Of a DNA stretch of 64,000 nt, positions 33,146-44,462 are shown in pieces. The position numbers and the translations under genes are program-made. The stretch lies in contig JAUCBN010000021.1 of NCBI GenBank assembly GCA_035048815.1, positions 565,501 to 629,500 on the forward strand. The letters are read 5' to 3'. Below the pieces are notes generated by a model that saw nothing but the letters and a program-made list of their open reading frames with translations, searched no databases and was not told where the DNA came from. The stretch is from Abelmoschus esculentus. Lineage: Eukaryota; Streptophyta; Magnoliopsida; Malvales; Malvaceae. Position 1 is the stretch's first letter; each line of letters starts with the position of its first letter.

Positions 33146-33191
33146 TGGTCTAGTGGTTCTCTTGTTGGTTGGAGGTTGTGGGTTTGAATCC
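33146..33191 (+). other. tRNA-like A/B-box segment, right arm of the Mutator-like element
   Basis: On the plus strand TGGTCTAGTGG (A-box-like) is followed by GGTTTGAATCC (B-box-like). It is the diverged inverted partner of 32381-32434. Each reads inward-to-outward on its own arm. Confidence 0.45.
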
Positions 33192-33508
33192 CCTTGCATG
33201 TAAAAACTTAACATTTTAATTCTTCAACTAATCATTCACCAATCCGGTGGTGACACGTATATATAAAATAATAAATAAAAATAAATTAATAAATAAAATT
33301 AAAGGGATTAAATGTGTAATTTTACCAATTTTAATTAACAGCCACATCACTGCTGTTAACTGTCGTTAACTTTTCCGTCAAAATTTTAACGGCAGTGGCT
33401 AAAATAGGTAGGGTTTCAAAGTTGGGGTACCTGATTGACGAGTTCTTTAGTTGGATGATCAAAATAGGTATTCCCAAATAATTATGTGGTCACTGGTGTA
33501 GTTTACCC

Positions 33509-34369
33509 AAAAACAGAATAGATTTTTTGTGGTGGTTCTACTGTTACTAACATTCACTGTGGTTTTTTACTTTCAGTTATATTTTTTAAAAAAAATATTT
33601 TACAGAAGTATGAATTTTTTTTTAATTTTTATGATTTATACTTATTAATTTGAATTAATTTATATTATATATTTAATTTTAATTGATAAAAAATTTTGAC
33701 AAATTTTCTCCGTACAAAAAAATTAACTCTTATAATGAATTATTAGAATTTGATAAATTAATTCATAAACACATAAAATTGATAAGTTTTAGTGTAAGTG
33801 ATTTAATTATAAGGTTTAATGATTTTATTCATTACTTTAAATAATATTATTTATTTTTAAATGGTTTAAAGATGATTTTAAAATTTTGTTTATTTATATA
33901 TTTTTTTAATTTTTAACAATATATATATATATATATATATTGTAAAGGAAATCACAGTGATGTAATATATTTTTTTATTTACGATTGTTACTTAAACTGA
34001 AGATAAAATACAAATCGTTAAATTAAACAAAATGATTTTTATTATCATTTTTTAAGAAATAATAAAAATAATAATTATAAAATTTGTTAAATTATAAAAA
34101 AATGAGTATTATCTATCAAATCGTTATGAAATGACTTTTTTAATTTATTGAAATCTATTATTATTTTATAATATGTAATGATTATTTTATAATAATTTAA
34201 TAAAATTTAATGATTATTTTATAATTTTAAAATTTTAATTATTAAAATATTATTTTATTTTATTTTATGATTATTTGTGAATTATACTCTAAATTAAAAT
34301 ATCATGCACCTAAAGTAAGATATTTCATAGAAAATAAATTGGAAAACTTAAACGTGGGACTATGAAAGA
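33509..34369. other. AT-rich DNA without genes
   Basis: Contains a TA microsatellite at 33919-33941 and many A/T homopolymer runs. Nothing coding is supported. Confidence 0.5.
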
Positions 34370-34585
34370 GTCCGGTGGACAAGAAATTATATCGTAGGTC
34401 AGTCTTATCATGTCATATATGAGACCAATCACTAAAAACTGTTCATTCATATTTTTTAATTTTTTAAGTGAAGGTTTATTTTAAAAAAAATATAACATGA
34501 AAAAATTAATGAGATAGATAATTTTTGTGGTTTATCTCATGAACACGTGGTAGAACTCACCTATGATATATTTTTTCTGGTGGAC
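34370..34585. mobile_element. Small inverted-repeat element (MITE-like)
   Basis: The left end ACAAGAAATTATATCGTAGG and the inverted right end (AGAAAAAATATATCATAGG on the minus strand) pair over about 60 bp, including ATRAGAC/ATGAGATAAACC-type inner parts. A related end is seen at 18885-18990. The target duplication is not resolved. Confidence 0.55.
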
Positions 34586-34958
34586 GTTAATTAAAGATAT
34601 TCGATTCCAATTAAAGTCTATTGAATGTTAAAAACAATTCTATTATTACTAAAATATTAAGTAAAGTATATCACGTTATTTAATTATATATTTAATAATA
34701 ATTTAGGTGCTAAACTAAAAGTAATAATTTACTAAATTTTTGTGATAAATAAATATCTTTTCTTTAAAATTAAAATTTTAGTTATTGAGTTAAAATTTTA
34801 TGATTAAAATTAAAATATAGGACGGTATAATTACAGTTTTAATCTTAAAATTTATAAATTTTATCAATTAGTCCTAATTTAATAAATTTAATATTTTATA
34901 TTTAAAATTTTTAACACTGTACTCTCCTAGCACAGCCTCCAAGGGTCTAATCACTTGT

Positions 34959-37411
34959 TAGTGATGTAAAAACAGTTACTCGGATGAGTTTCAGATCGGG
35001 TATTGTCATATCGGGTAAAATCGGATACAGGTTATTTCATATTAATTTGATGTTTTGACTCGATTCGGGTCGGGTGCGGGTCTATTTCAGGTCGAGTCTA
35101 TTTCAGGTTGGGTCTATTTCAGATCGGGTCTGTTTTAGGTCGGATCCATTTCAGGTCGGGTCCAAATCGGATAATTGACAGTTTCATTTTAGGTCGGGTA
35201 GATTTCAGGTCGGGTCCATTTCAATTTGGTTGCATTCAGGTCGGGTTCATTTCAAGCTGGTTTTGTTTCAAGTCGAATTAAATTTGATTTTATATTCATA
35301 GTAATTTAAATTATTAATTTTGATTTTGTATAAATACATAAAAAATATTAGATCATAAAGTTAAAGATTAAATTTTGAAATTTAAAAAAATCAACATTAA
35401 CTTGTAAGGACTCAATTATAAAAAAATAAAAATTAAAAACATTAAAATAAATTAGAAAAATCAGTAATAATCAATTCAAAAAAATAACTTGTAAGTTATA
35501 AGGACTAAATTATAAAAATTATAACTTAATAATAATTAAAAGTATTAAAAATTTATCTTTAATACATTATAAATTTATAATTAAATTATAGTTTAATATA
35601 TTTCAAAAATTAAAAATAAATTTTAGATAATATATAGAATTTATACTATAAATGGAATAATAATATATATAATTAATACTATATAAGGAATTTATACTAT
35701 ACGTAGAAAATATACTATACATGGAGTAATACTATAAATGGACTAATATTATTTTTGGAAATAGAATAATATTATATATGAATTAATAATATATATGAAA
35801 TAATACTATTTTTGAAAGTAAAATAATACTAGAATAAAGAATAATATTATTTATGGTATAATACTATAAATGAATTAATATTATATATATAAAAAATAAA
35901 ATTATAATACATATTAAAATATGGTATATATTACACTATATATATAATACATTAATAATTTAATAACTAATATAAATATTTATATAATATATATTGATAA
36001 TTAGATATCTAGTAATTAGATATGTTATATGTATAATGTATGTATAATATATTTATAATGTATACAATTACCAATTATACATAATACATAACTACATAAG
36101 TACATTCTAACATTCATATATATAATATATGTATACATAGTAATAGTAGATTAGTATTTAGTAGTAGTAATAGTATTATACATAATACATTAATATATTA
36201 ATATATATATCAATAACACAATATATCATATATGTATGTTATATCAATATGTAATTATAAATTATGTATATATATATACATTAGTATATAATACATGTAT
36301 ATATTAATATATATCATGTATGCTATAATCTATATGTATATGTATTATATATATGTATTTTATATATATTATACATATATCATACATGTTAACATGTATA
36401 TTAATTTTTAATATATGTATTAATATATAGTATTAGTAGTTTAATACATATTTATATATGTATGTTAATAACTTAATATGTCACATATGTTAATATGTAT
36501 TAGTATATTATACATATATACATTATATGTATCATATTATCATACATACATATTTATTTTTAATGTATATGTATGTGTCATATGTTACATATATTATATA
36601 ATATTAAATATATATATAAATATGTATACTTATAATATATAATATAATATGTATTATAGTATATATTATAAAATATATATATTATACCTCTAAAATAAAC
36701 AAAAAAAAACGCCTAAAATTTAAATCTTCACCCCTAAAATCCAAAACCCAATCCCCCTTCCCGCCTAAAAATTCTCCCTCCCTCCCCCCACAAACGGTTA
36801 AAGTAAAAAATCCTTCCCTTAAAATCAAAAATTCTCTCTAAAATCAAAAAAATTTTCTCAAAATTTTAATTTTAAATTTATTTCAAAAGTTAAATCAATT
36901 TGATTTAAAGTACTTAATAAAAATATATGTATATTTATTATAATATTTATATGTATATAATATATATATACATATATATATAATTAATATTTTAAATTCA
37001 TTAAGTTATAGTATATTTAATTATATGTCATGTAAATATTAGATTTTGTTAATATTAGTTAAGGTCAATAACAAGTTGGGTCATTTATCAAGTCCGGTAA
37101 AATCAGATCTCGGGTCGACTCAGTCGGGTAATATCGGTTATTTGCCAGGTCAGACTCGGATTCGGGTTCGTTTCAGTCGGATACAGGTTGGGTTTCAGGT
37201 CTACAGTGACATGTTAAAATCGGGTTCAGGTCATTCTTGGTCGGATACAGTTCGGGTTCGGTTACTACAGTAACAGGTTCAACTCGGGTTCGGGTCAACA
37301 ACAGTCGGATACAGATTAGGTTTGGGTCATTAAATCCCCGGGTCAAACCAAGTTCTGACTCGAACAGGTTTCGGGCAGGTTTCCAGGTCGGGTCAGCTTT
37401 TTACATCCCTA
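34959..37411. mobile_element. hAT-like non-autonomous element with GGGTC-rich ends and AT-rich core
   Basis: The termini are TAGTGATGTAAAAA (34959) and the inverted TAGGGATGTAAAAA (ending 37411), fitting the YARNG start of hAT ends. The flanks are TCACTTGT (34951-34958) and CCACTTAT (37412-37419), an 8-bp duplication with two transitions, as hAT transposases make. The subterminal parts (35000-35280 and 37060-37400) are dense in TTTCAGGTCGGGTC-like units. The middle 1.8 kb is almost entirely A and T with TATATGTATA-type cryptic repeats. No transposase is encoded; the ORFs at 37046-37530 are repeat artefacts. Confidence 0.7.
35040..35280 (+). repeat. Minisatellite of 14-16 bp GGTCGGGTC units
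   Basis: Units of the form TTTCAGGTCGGGTC(TA) recur about a dozen times with drift. A looser version occupies 37060-37400 at the opposite end of the same element. Confidence 0.75.
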
Positions 37412-37471
37412 CCACTTATCATACTTCGTACTATTGTCAATTTTTTTTTCTTTTTTCGTCGTTTAGATTTA

Positions 37472-38086
37472 GGGCCAGTTTAGCATTGCTTTTGAAAAAT
37501 GTGATGAAAAAGTATGATGAAAAAGTGTAGTGGAAAAGTTCTTTTAGAATTTTTAGTTTGAAATATATGTGTTTAGTATTGCTGTCAAAAAATGTTTTTG
37601 AAAAAATAAATGACTATTTTAGACATGATGTTATAAGTTAAAAAATATATATTTAAATGATAATTAAATTATTTTAAATTATAATATTAACTTAAATTAT
37701 GATAAAATATAAAAATATTAATAAATGAATACATAAATTATTTTTGAAAAGTGCTTTTTAAAAGTACTTTTAAGAAAATATATATTTTTTATATGAATAT
37801 ATATATTTTTTAAATTAAAAAATAATTTATATTAAATATAATTATATATTTGTAAAAATTAAATTATAATAAAACACAGTAAATGAAGGTTAAAATTGTA
37901 ATCTAACCCCTAAAATCACTTTTCTAACTGTAAAAGCTACAAATTTTAGCTTTTGAGTTTATGTTGAAAATCACTTTTCAAACACAGTTTTTTTTTCTTC
38001 AAAAGTTAACTGTTTAGCATTGTTTCTGCGTTTCAAACCAGCTTTTGGTCCAAAAGCTAGTTTGAAAAGCAATCCTAAACAAGCCC
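37472..38086. mobile_element. Mutator-like MITE, 615 bp
   Basis: The left end GGGCCAGTTTAGCATTGCTTTT is mirrored by the right end (GGGCTTGTTTAGGATTGCTTTT on the minus strand). The flanks are TTAGATTTA (37463-37471) and TTAGTTTTA (38087-38095), a 9-bp duplication with one mismatch. The inner parts carry CTTTTGGTCCAAAAGCT-type palindromes. It has no coding capacity. Confidence 0.78.
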
Positions 38087-38275
38087 TTAGTTTTATCTCA
38101 ATCTAATTAGTAGTATGTTAGAATTTTTAAAACTATATTTTTAAAATAAAAATATTAGCTTTTGGTCCAAAAGCTGGTTTGAAAAACAATCCTAAACAAA
38201 CCCTTAATTTTATCTCAATCTAATAAGTAGTATGTTAGGATTTTTAAAAATATATTTTAAAAATAAAAATATTTT
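38039..38275 (+). repeat. Tandem duplication spanning a MITE end and its flank
   Basis: 38039-38156 (AGCTTTTGGTCCAAAAGCTA through AAATAAAAATATT) is repeated at 38157-38275 with a few changes. Because the unit includes the right end of the MITE and about 70 bp outside it, the duplication happened after the MITE inserted. Confidence 0.8.
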
Positions 38276-39616
38276 TTAGTGACGTCAAAACTAAAATTAT
38301 TCTCGTCTCATCACCTACGTGGATAATAGGACCCATATAAACCCTTTTACCTACTCCATGATCCATTCGTATAATAAATAATTATAAATATTAGTTAAAT
38401 AAATATAAATTAATTTTTATAAAAAATATAAAACTTTTGTCATTCGTACCCCACTATATATGTGATATTATTTTAACTATTATTATTATTTTTTTTAAAA
38501 TTAGTAATATACGAAATTAATTTTATACAACACAAAAGTTTGATCTAAAACAATTCTAAAATATAATTTTATATGAACGATAAAGTTATTTAATTGTTAA
38601 AATCGATAAATTGAGTGACTGAATTGTGATATTTTGAAATACGATAGTTCAACTGTAAACCTATTCATAATATATGATTTACAATGTTATTTATTTATTA
38701 AATAGTAATTATATCCTTTGATTTTATTAAACCAATCGGAAAGTGACATGTTCGAATCTCATAAGATATTTTATAATTTACAATCGTTGCACAAATAAAA
38801 ACATTAAAAATAACTTACATATTGATTTAAAGAGAGAAAAAAACATAAAAATTGAAAAACATAATAATAAATTTTACTTTTCCGTTAAATTTAAACGACG
38901 GAGGTATCATTTTGAAACCATAATGTTAGGTACTATTTTGCAAAAAAAAAAAAAAGTTGAATACCAAAACGATAATGCACCAATGTCTAGGGTACTATTT
39001 AAGTAATTTTCCTAAAATAAAATTAATTTTTATTTTATCTATTTGTGTATAAGAAAATATAACTTTTTATTTTATTTTAAACGATTTTATTAATAATAAA
39101 ATATGCTATTCATATCTAAATATTAATAACATAATTTAAAATGACTAAAATATGAGTAATTCAGTTATTAAACTAAAACATTTTAAAGTAAAGTGACTAA
39201 AATAGTAGTGAGAAAATAATTGAATGATGATCTGAATAATTTACCCTTAATTTTTTTGTCTAATAGCAAGTTAGGTCCCTAACAGTTTAATTGTTAAACT
39301 CCAACTCACTAAAATAGTAGCCATGGTGTCCTTAAGTTAGTAAAGAAGTGACAACAAGAACAGCAACATAGAAAAACATGGACAAGAACAATGTTCTGCA
39401 TAGATTATCTGCAACTCGAACAAGCATATAAAGATTCGAATCAAATCAACAGATATCGCATTTAGAAGCGATCGATCCAAGCAACAACATTGCTAATAGA
39501 AGAATTAAGGTCTTCATATCTCATAATGTTCTACAGCAAGAGGCTATGAGTACACTGCAATGCAGTTCATGCATACAAAACAATGCACAAGAACAAAATG
39601 CATAGGTTTGTTCCTC
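38276..39616. other. AT-rich intergenic DNA
   Basis: No gene is supported. 38743-39006 is open but AT-driven in composition. 38738-38765 has a TGTTCGAATCTC phrase that is B-box-like but isolated. Confidence 0.45.
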
Positions 39617-40450
39617 AGGCTAATTCGTATCGAGTTGATTGTTATTCTCTATAATCGCATCGACTTTCTCGTACCTGAACTCTTCGGGATTCACTCGACT
39701 CTTGACCAGGAACTCCGTGTGCCTACTAACTAAAATCGTCCCGAAAATCAACCCTGCTAAGAATGTAAATGTAGATAACCCTGTTTCCCTAATCTAAATT
39801 CATCACCATCATTATCTCCATGAACACCTTGTGATCCGCGGGCAATGAATGTATCGACCTCGAAACATGCCTAACCCTAAATCTCCATGAATAAACATAG
39901 CTACCGTTACCATGTGAAGAATCATCATTGTTACTTGACACTATGCCAACATTTCTAACGAATCGATACGGTATACGCTAGGATCGGATTGAAAGGCCTT
40001 TTTACATCGAATGTACTCACCTAACTTGCAAAAACTTAGAGCTTGAATCATAATCAACCCAAGATTTCAATGTCTCTCCATTGTTCAATACCAAATTCAA
40101 AGGTGACCAATTGCAAACTTTAACAGATTCAAGACTTCCGACATCGATTCCGACATGACTTGCAATGAAAGTCACCAACTTTTTCATCTTTTTCAGTACC
40201 AAATTCATTACCCAGAAACGAGTTTTCACCAGAAAGATCAAATGATACATGACCCTGAAACCTTGAACCAAACCCACTAGATACAAACACCAAAGCTAAA
40301 CCAGCAGCATTACTAGGAGACAATTAAAACGAAAACTCAGTCGAAAACGGCATCGTTTTACCCGCATTACTTTCCTCCACGAACTTGAAGAGCTTGTCAA
40401 GCAACAGAAGCCCGGAACTCGGCGCGTGATGGCGCCTAAGACGACTTCTC
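39617..40450 (-). pseudogene. L-type lectin domain gene (LecRK-like, kinase absent), decayed
   Basis: Read on the minus strand, the order is DKLFKFVEESNAGKTMPFSTEFSF, a TAA stop (40324-40326), SPSNAAGLALVFVSSGFG, ENSFLGNEFGTEKDEKVGD, a frameshift near 40155, then HVGIDVGSLESVKV, LNLVLNNGETLKSWVDYD, and SSKFLQVR before another break. Next come YVYSWRFRVRHV and a further stop. Finally a membrane-like FTFLAGLIFGTILV leads to HTEFLVKSRVNPEEFRYEKV and a stop at about 39617. This is a legume-lectin ectodomain with a membrane segment, similar in wording to LecRK S.7/VIII-type receptors, but there is no kinase domain to the left. The stops and frame changes make it a pseudogene. Exact subfamily is uncertain. 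Confidence 0.75.
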
Positions 40451-42177
40451 GAGCTTCTATTTTCATTATACCCCAACTTGATTGATATGTTATCGATACT
40501 TTTAAGACCTAATTGGAATGTTTTAAAATTTGAGGACTAATTTAAAACTTAAATTATAGTTTAGAGAGATCTAGTACACTTCATTATGCCCCTACAAATT
40601 GGGCTGTACACATTTAGCCCTAAATACATATAGCAAGTAAGCCCAAGCTTATGTAGTACTCATTTTTATGTACCCATTGGTATTAGAAGTTCGATCGATT
40701 TTTTGATAGACGATATTTTTTTGATTTATTTCGAAAGAGTTAATGATTCATCAATAGCTAACTCAAGTAATATCGTATATTGTATGTAAGACGATTTATA
40801 TAGTTAATTATATAGTTTATCAAACTTACTGACACATATCTCGTGACGAGCGTCCTACACATCGTATGCCTTCAAACTCAAGGTGTTCTCTATTCTATCA
40901 ACTTGTCATGATCTTTTGATAGAGTATGAAAAATGAGACTCCGATCCTCAATAATATATCAATTATTGAGGATTCGATTGATTATCTGATAAACGATATC
41001 TTTCTAAACTCTATCGAAAGATTCAGAGAAACCTCATGTGCTTTTAATTTTGGTGGAAAAAAGTGAAACGTTTTATTTAAGTGGCCAATGTTTAATTAAT
41101 TTCGTCTGTATATGTGTGCGATCGAATATATATAATTTTTGAAAATAATATCTCATGCAAAATATTTTTTTAAAATAATTCACCTATAGAATTGAATTTT
41201 GGCAGTTTATTTGTCCATGCTATAAATTTGTGTAGTCCAAGGAGGAGACATTAGAACTACACATTTCATATTCAAGGACAAATTGTACACTCTAGTGTCC
41301 CAAACAATTCTTTTCTGAAAACCCAACAGGGACCCAATATTTTTATTACCACTTCCAATTTCATGTCAAAGAATTCAACATTTAAAACAAAAGTTATTTC
41401 AACAGACCATAATGTTCTTCAATAATCATGTCTCAACATTTTTTCCAAGGCTTATATATAAGATAATTATTTGATATTTTAATAGTAAATATTTTAGTTA
41501 TTTTCCCATTGATTTGGAATTTTCTCTCGTTTTAATGTAACAATCGATATTTAAATTATGACAGATAAATCCGAATTAAGTATTGATAGGCTTATTATAA
41601 GACACTTCTTTTAACCTAACTTACTTTATTCGTAATGTCATGATTTAAACTATTAATATTATTTAAAAATTTTAATATTTTATTCCGCTAATCTAACTAA
41701 TTATTGACGAAATATACCTTATTTATTAAATATATACAATGGTAGGAATTATTGAGCAAATTAAATGGGTAGTTAATATTGTTGGGGGCCATGTGACAAA
41801 ACGGATAATATAATATATGTAGAGATATTAGAATGTTGGGATCATGTGCTTGGATGGATCAATAAAATTATATGAAAAAGTTAATTTTTTTAATCGTAAT
41901 CTTGTGAATGGTGTAAACTGAGCCGAGAGAATCGTCCTTATAATAAATTTACAATACTCAATCTAAATTATTCAGAATTTAAATTAAATATCAATTATTA
42001 TACTTAGGGACGGATTCCAAATTTTCTATAAGGGGTGTAAATTATAAAAAATGTATATTAGAAATATGGGGGGCAAGATTACAAGAATTTAGGGATGCAT
42101 AATTAAATTATCAATAAAAGATAAAAAAAAATATAAAACAAACGGAACTTGAAATTTTTAAAAAGTACGACTGAACC
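40451..42177. other. AT-rich intergenic DNA
   Basis: No gene is visible. 40700-41040 contains two similar phrases around ATCGAACGATATYTTTYTRA-like wording (TTTTTTGATAGACGATATTT and TATCTGATAAACGATATCTT), probably an old repeat. Confidence 0.4.
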
Positions 42178-42413
42178 CTAACACTCCCTGGGTTCATCCC
42201 AGTCTATACCAAAATAACAAACATAATTGAATATATAGGTATGCCAAATATGCAAGTTGCTTACCATATTCAAGTAAAGTTCTATGTGGGTGATTCCTTT
42301 GCATTTGGGACACTCAATATGCCCCCCAAAGTGGATTTTCATACATATATTTTCTGAAATCTTTGAATGCCAATCTTTCACTGTCTTGGATCTACCGTAA
42401 ACCCTTTTCATCA
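42178..42413 (-). other. Possible downstream exon of the MIR393 primary transcript
   Basis: On the minus strand an acceptor-like TTACAG precedes ATGACGTGATGAAAAGG (42413), and a donor-like GTAAGC occurs near 42262. A GTAAGT donor lies downstream of the MIR393 hairpin at about 43222. The two could be spliced together in one phase to give an uninterrupted frame containing HIECPKCKGITHIEL, but I recognise no protein family. I therefore suggest non-coding exon or chance. Confidence 0.2.
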
Positions 42414-42817
42414 CGTCATCTGTAATTCAAGTAGTCAAGTATATTTATTTTAAGTAATTAGTTACCCTCATTAATTATATATAAAAAGATGTGATGATTC
42501 ACTTTAAAAAATTAAGATAAATAAATCTAATTGGTTAAAACCACGAATGATATGATGAAAAGGGTTCATGATATAATTTCTCTCACGTAGGGCCAATTGA
42601 GCATATGATTTAGAGCCTTGATTTAGGACAACTATGTTTGTTGACAATTCATCTATACATATTTTTGTTATAATCATTGATATTTAATGATTATTTACAG
42701 ATTATTTCAGATTAGATACTATAAAAATTCTTAAAAAGATGATAAATCTTAACTCTAGTTACTTCATTCATAGAAGATTTAACATCTGATCTTACTTAAA
42801 AGATCAAAACTTAAAAT

Positions 42818-42850
42818 AAAATAATAATAATAATAATAATAATAATAATT
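42818..42850. repeat. AAT microsatellite
   Basis: About ten AAT units in a row within AT-rich DNA. Confidence 0.9.
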
Positions 42851-43323
42851 AAGATTTCAATTTGGGTGATTTATTATAGATACTGTTTTATTCCTAATGA
42901 GCATGAGATTCAATGAAATAAAAGAAAAATAACTAAAAAAATAATATTTAATTTTTGGGTGGTCTCAACTTGCATGTTGCTTGAAATCCAAGAAAATTAA
43001 TATTTAATTTTCATGAAATCAGATCCAATATGTGTTCATAATCTAGGGTTTTGGGGGGTTGAATTAACCATGGGAATTCTCACATTTACCTCTAATATTT
43101 AACCTTAATTACTTTGCTATACCATGAGGAAAAACCCTAGGATAAACCTAAGAGAAAAATCATGCAAAACATAGACTTTTGAAACACACACAAAAAACCC
43201 AGCAAAGCATGTGATGACTTACATGATATCGAGACGAAGTCGAAGCCGTTTTCTCCGATGAACTCCGTGGTTTCGAGACGAGAAAGTTCTTCGAATATGC
43301 ACCGTTTATGTAGATAGCAATCG

Positions 43324-43440
43324 GAGGAGAAATCCAAAGGGATAGCATGATCCAAAATTGTGGGGTTTTCTTGAGGTGAGAAGAAAAATAAGAAGGGTTG
43401 GAAAATAAAGGATCAATGCGATCCCTTTGGATGCTTCCTC
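43324..43440 (-). ncRNA. MIR393: MIR393 precursor hairpin
   Basis: On the minus strand 43431-43410 reads TCCAAAGGGATCGCATTGAT plus CC, identical to mature miR393-5p. 43351-43331 reads ATCATGCTATCCCTTTGGAT plus T, the standard miR393* arm with one usual variant. The arms pair across a loop of about 58 nt. Pairing continues outside the duplex, GAGGAAGCATCC (5') with GGATTTCTCCTC (3'), so the stem is well formed. miR393 guides cleavage of TIR1/AFB auxin-receptor mRNAs and so tunes auxin sensitivity. Open frames across this stretch (43137-43355, 43160-43348) are the star arm and downstream transcript read as codons and should not be annotated as protein. Confidence 0.96.
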
Positions 43441-43540
43441 TAGTGCTTGGCAGAGTTTAACCAGCTGGTCACAAAGCTCATATTAGCTTTCTCAAAGACA
43501 CCTTTCTTCTCTCTTCTTCTTCTTCATCTTCTTTTCTCTT

Positions 43541-43552
43541 TCTTTATATAGA
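43541..43552 (-). promoter_or_regulatory. TATA box for MIR393
   Basis: CTATATAAAGA on the minus strand lies about 110 nt upstream of the hairpin base, followed by a GA-rich leader (AAGAAGATGAAGAAGAAG). This implies a transcription start near 43515. The spacing is typical of plant MIR genes. Confidence 0.75.
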
Positions 43553-43599
43553 GGAAAGTGGGTTTTGGAGGAGACCTCCAATATAAAAAGAGATAGTCA

Positions 43600-44349
43600 A
43601 GTTCTCAAAAGAAAGACTAGCAGTGGGTATAAACTTTGATCGAGTCGAGTAAAAAAAAATTGAGTTATTCGAGTTTACAAGTTATGTTTTTTTTTTAACT
43701 CAAATTTAATTTTTTTACTCAAATTGTTTGAGTTTATGTTCAAATTTAATCGTAGATATTTATAATGTTATAGTAGTAATTGATTATTTTTTGAACAATT
43801 CCTACCTGATGGGAGGGAAGGAAAAATTTGCTCCTAATGGGTAATGAACCCATAAATTAGGGGAGAGAAGGTGTCAATTGAGAGCTTTTAACCGTATGCT
43901 ATAGAGATTGTTGACAGTAATTAGGGTTTTCTATAACCATATACGATTACATTTAGGCTCTTTGGGACTAATAAATTTAAGTTTTGTAGTTAAATCATTA
44001 CTTTAAAAATATGTTCACTTATTTATATGCAAAAAAAAATTAAAAAAAATCGAAATTATTATAATAACAATAATATCAACCGATTTAAAAAACGCGATAA
44101 ATATTTATATATTTTTTAACTCTTAACCAAGCATGCATCTAATAAAAATGATGTTAGATTTGAATGGTCAATGAGTCAATTCATATAACATATGGTAAGA
44201 AAAAATATTATTTTTTCATGTAGTTTTCACCAACTTTTATAAAGGCTATAGGGAAGTTTTCTTGTATGTGGATTTTTCTCGGTTGTCGTCTCAGTTTTTC
44301 AATACTTTATCCTGATTAATTTGGATCAACCTGTATTACATATCTGATT
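43600..44349. other. AT-rich intergenic DNA upstream of MIR393
   Basis: 43630-43790 shares wording with 53970-54180 (GAGTCGAGT, GTTTGAGTTTWTRTTCAAAT, TTAATYRTARATATTTATAA), so both hold pieces of one dispersed repeat. No gene is seen. Confidence 0.5.
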
Positions 44350-44462
44350 TTGATCGGTGAATCTTTTAACGAGAATATTTTGTATATATAAAATCTCGAA
44401 CTCAAAACCTATTTAAATGATATCAAATTACTTATCATTTAAACTAAACCGCGATTTCTTCC
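44350..44462 (-). repeat. SINE-like dispersed repeat, copy 1
   Basis: Read on the minus strand: AAATGATAAGTAATTTGATA, then TTTAAATAGGTTTTGAGTTC, GAGATTTTATATATACAAAA, AAAGATTCACCGATC. The same order occurs on the plus strand at 47140-47228. The GGTTTTGAGTTCGAGAT part is B-box-like, which suggests a tRNA-derived SINE family, but no poly-A/T tail or target duplication was fixed. Confidence 0.5.

Larger units (their letters stand above)
32021..33508. mobile_element. Mutator-like non-autonomous element with long inverted arms
   Basis: The left end GGGTAAACTACACCAGTGAC (32021) is matched by the inverted right end ending at 33508. The clear inverted repeat runs about 210 bp, through phrases such as ACTCGTCAATCAGGTACCCC and GTTAAAATTTTGACGGAAAA. 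Weaker homology continues for another 200 bp (CACGTGTCACCACCTGATTGG versus ACGTGTCACCACCGGATTGG inverted). The flanks are AAAAACAAA (32012-32020) and AAAAACAGA (33509-33517), a 9-bp target duplication with one mismatch, as Mutator-like elements make. No transposase is encoded. The centre (32470-33110) is AT-rich and full of AATATTCGAATATT-type palindromes. Confidence 0.85.

Noticed and set aside
32381..33191. Two complete tRNA genes
   Set aside because: Only A- and B-box-like motifs are present; I could not form acceptor and anticodon stems, so they are described as tRNA-like segments.
43137..43355. 72-aa minus-strand ORF starting MDHAIPLDF
   Set aside because: Its first codons are the miR393 star arm; the transcript is a microRNA precursor.
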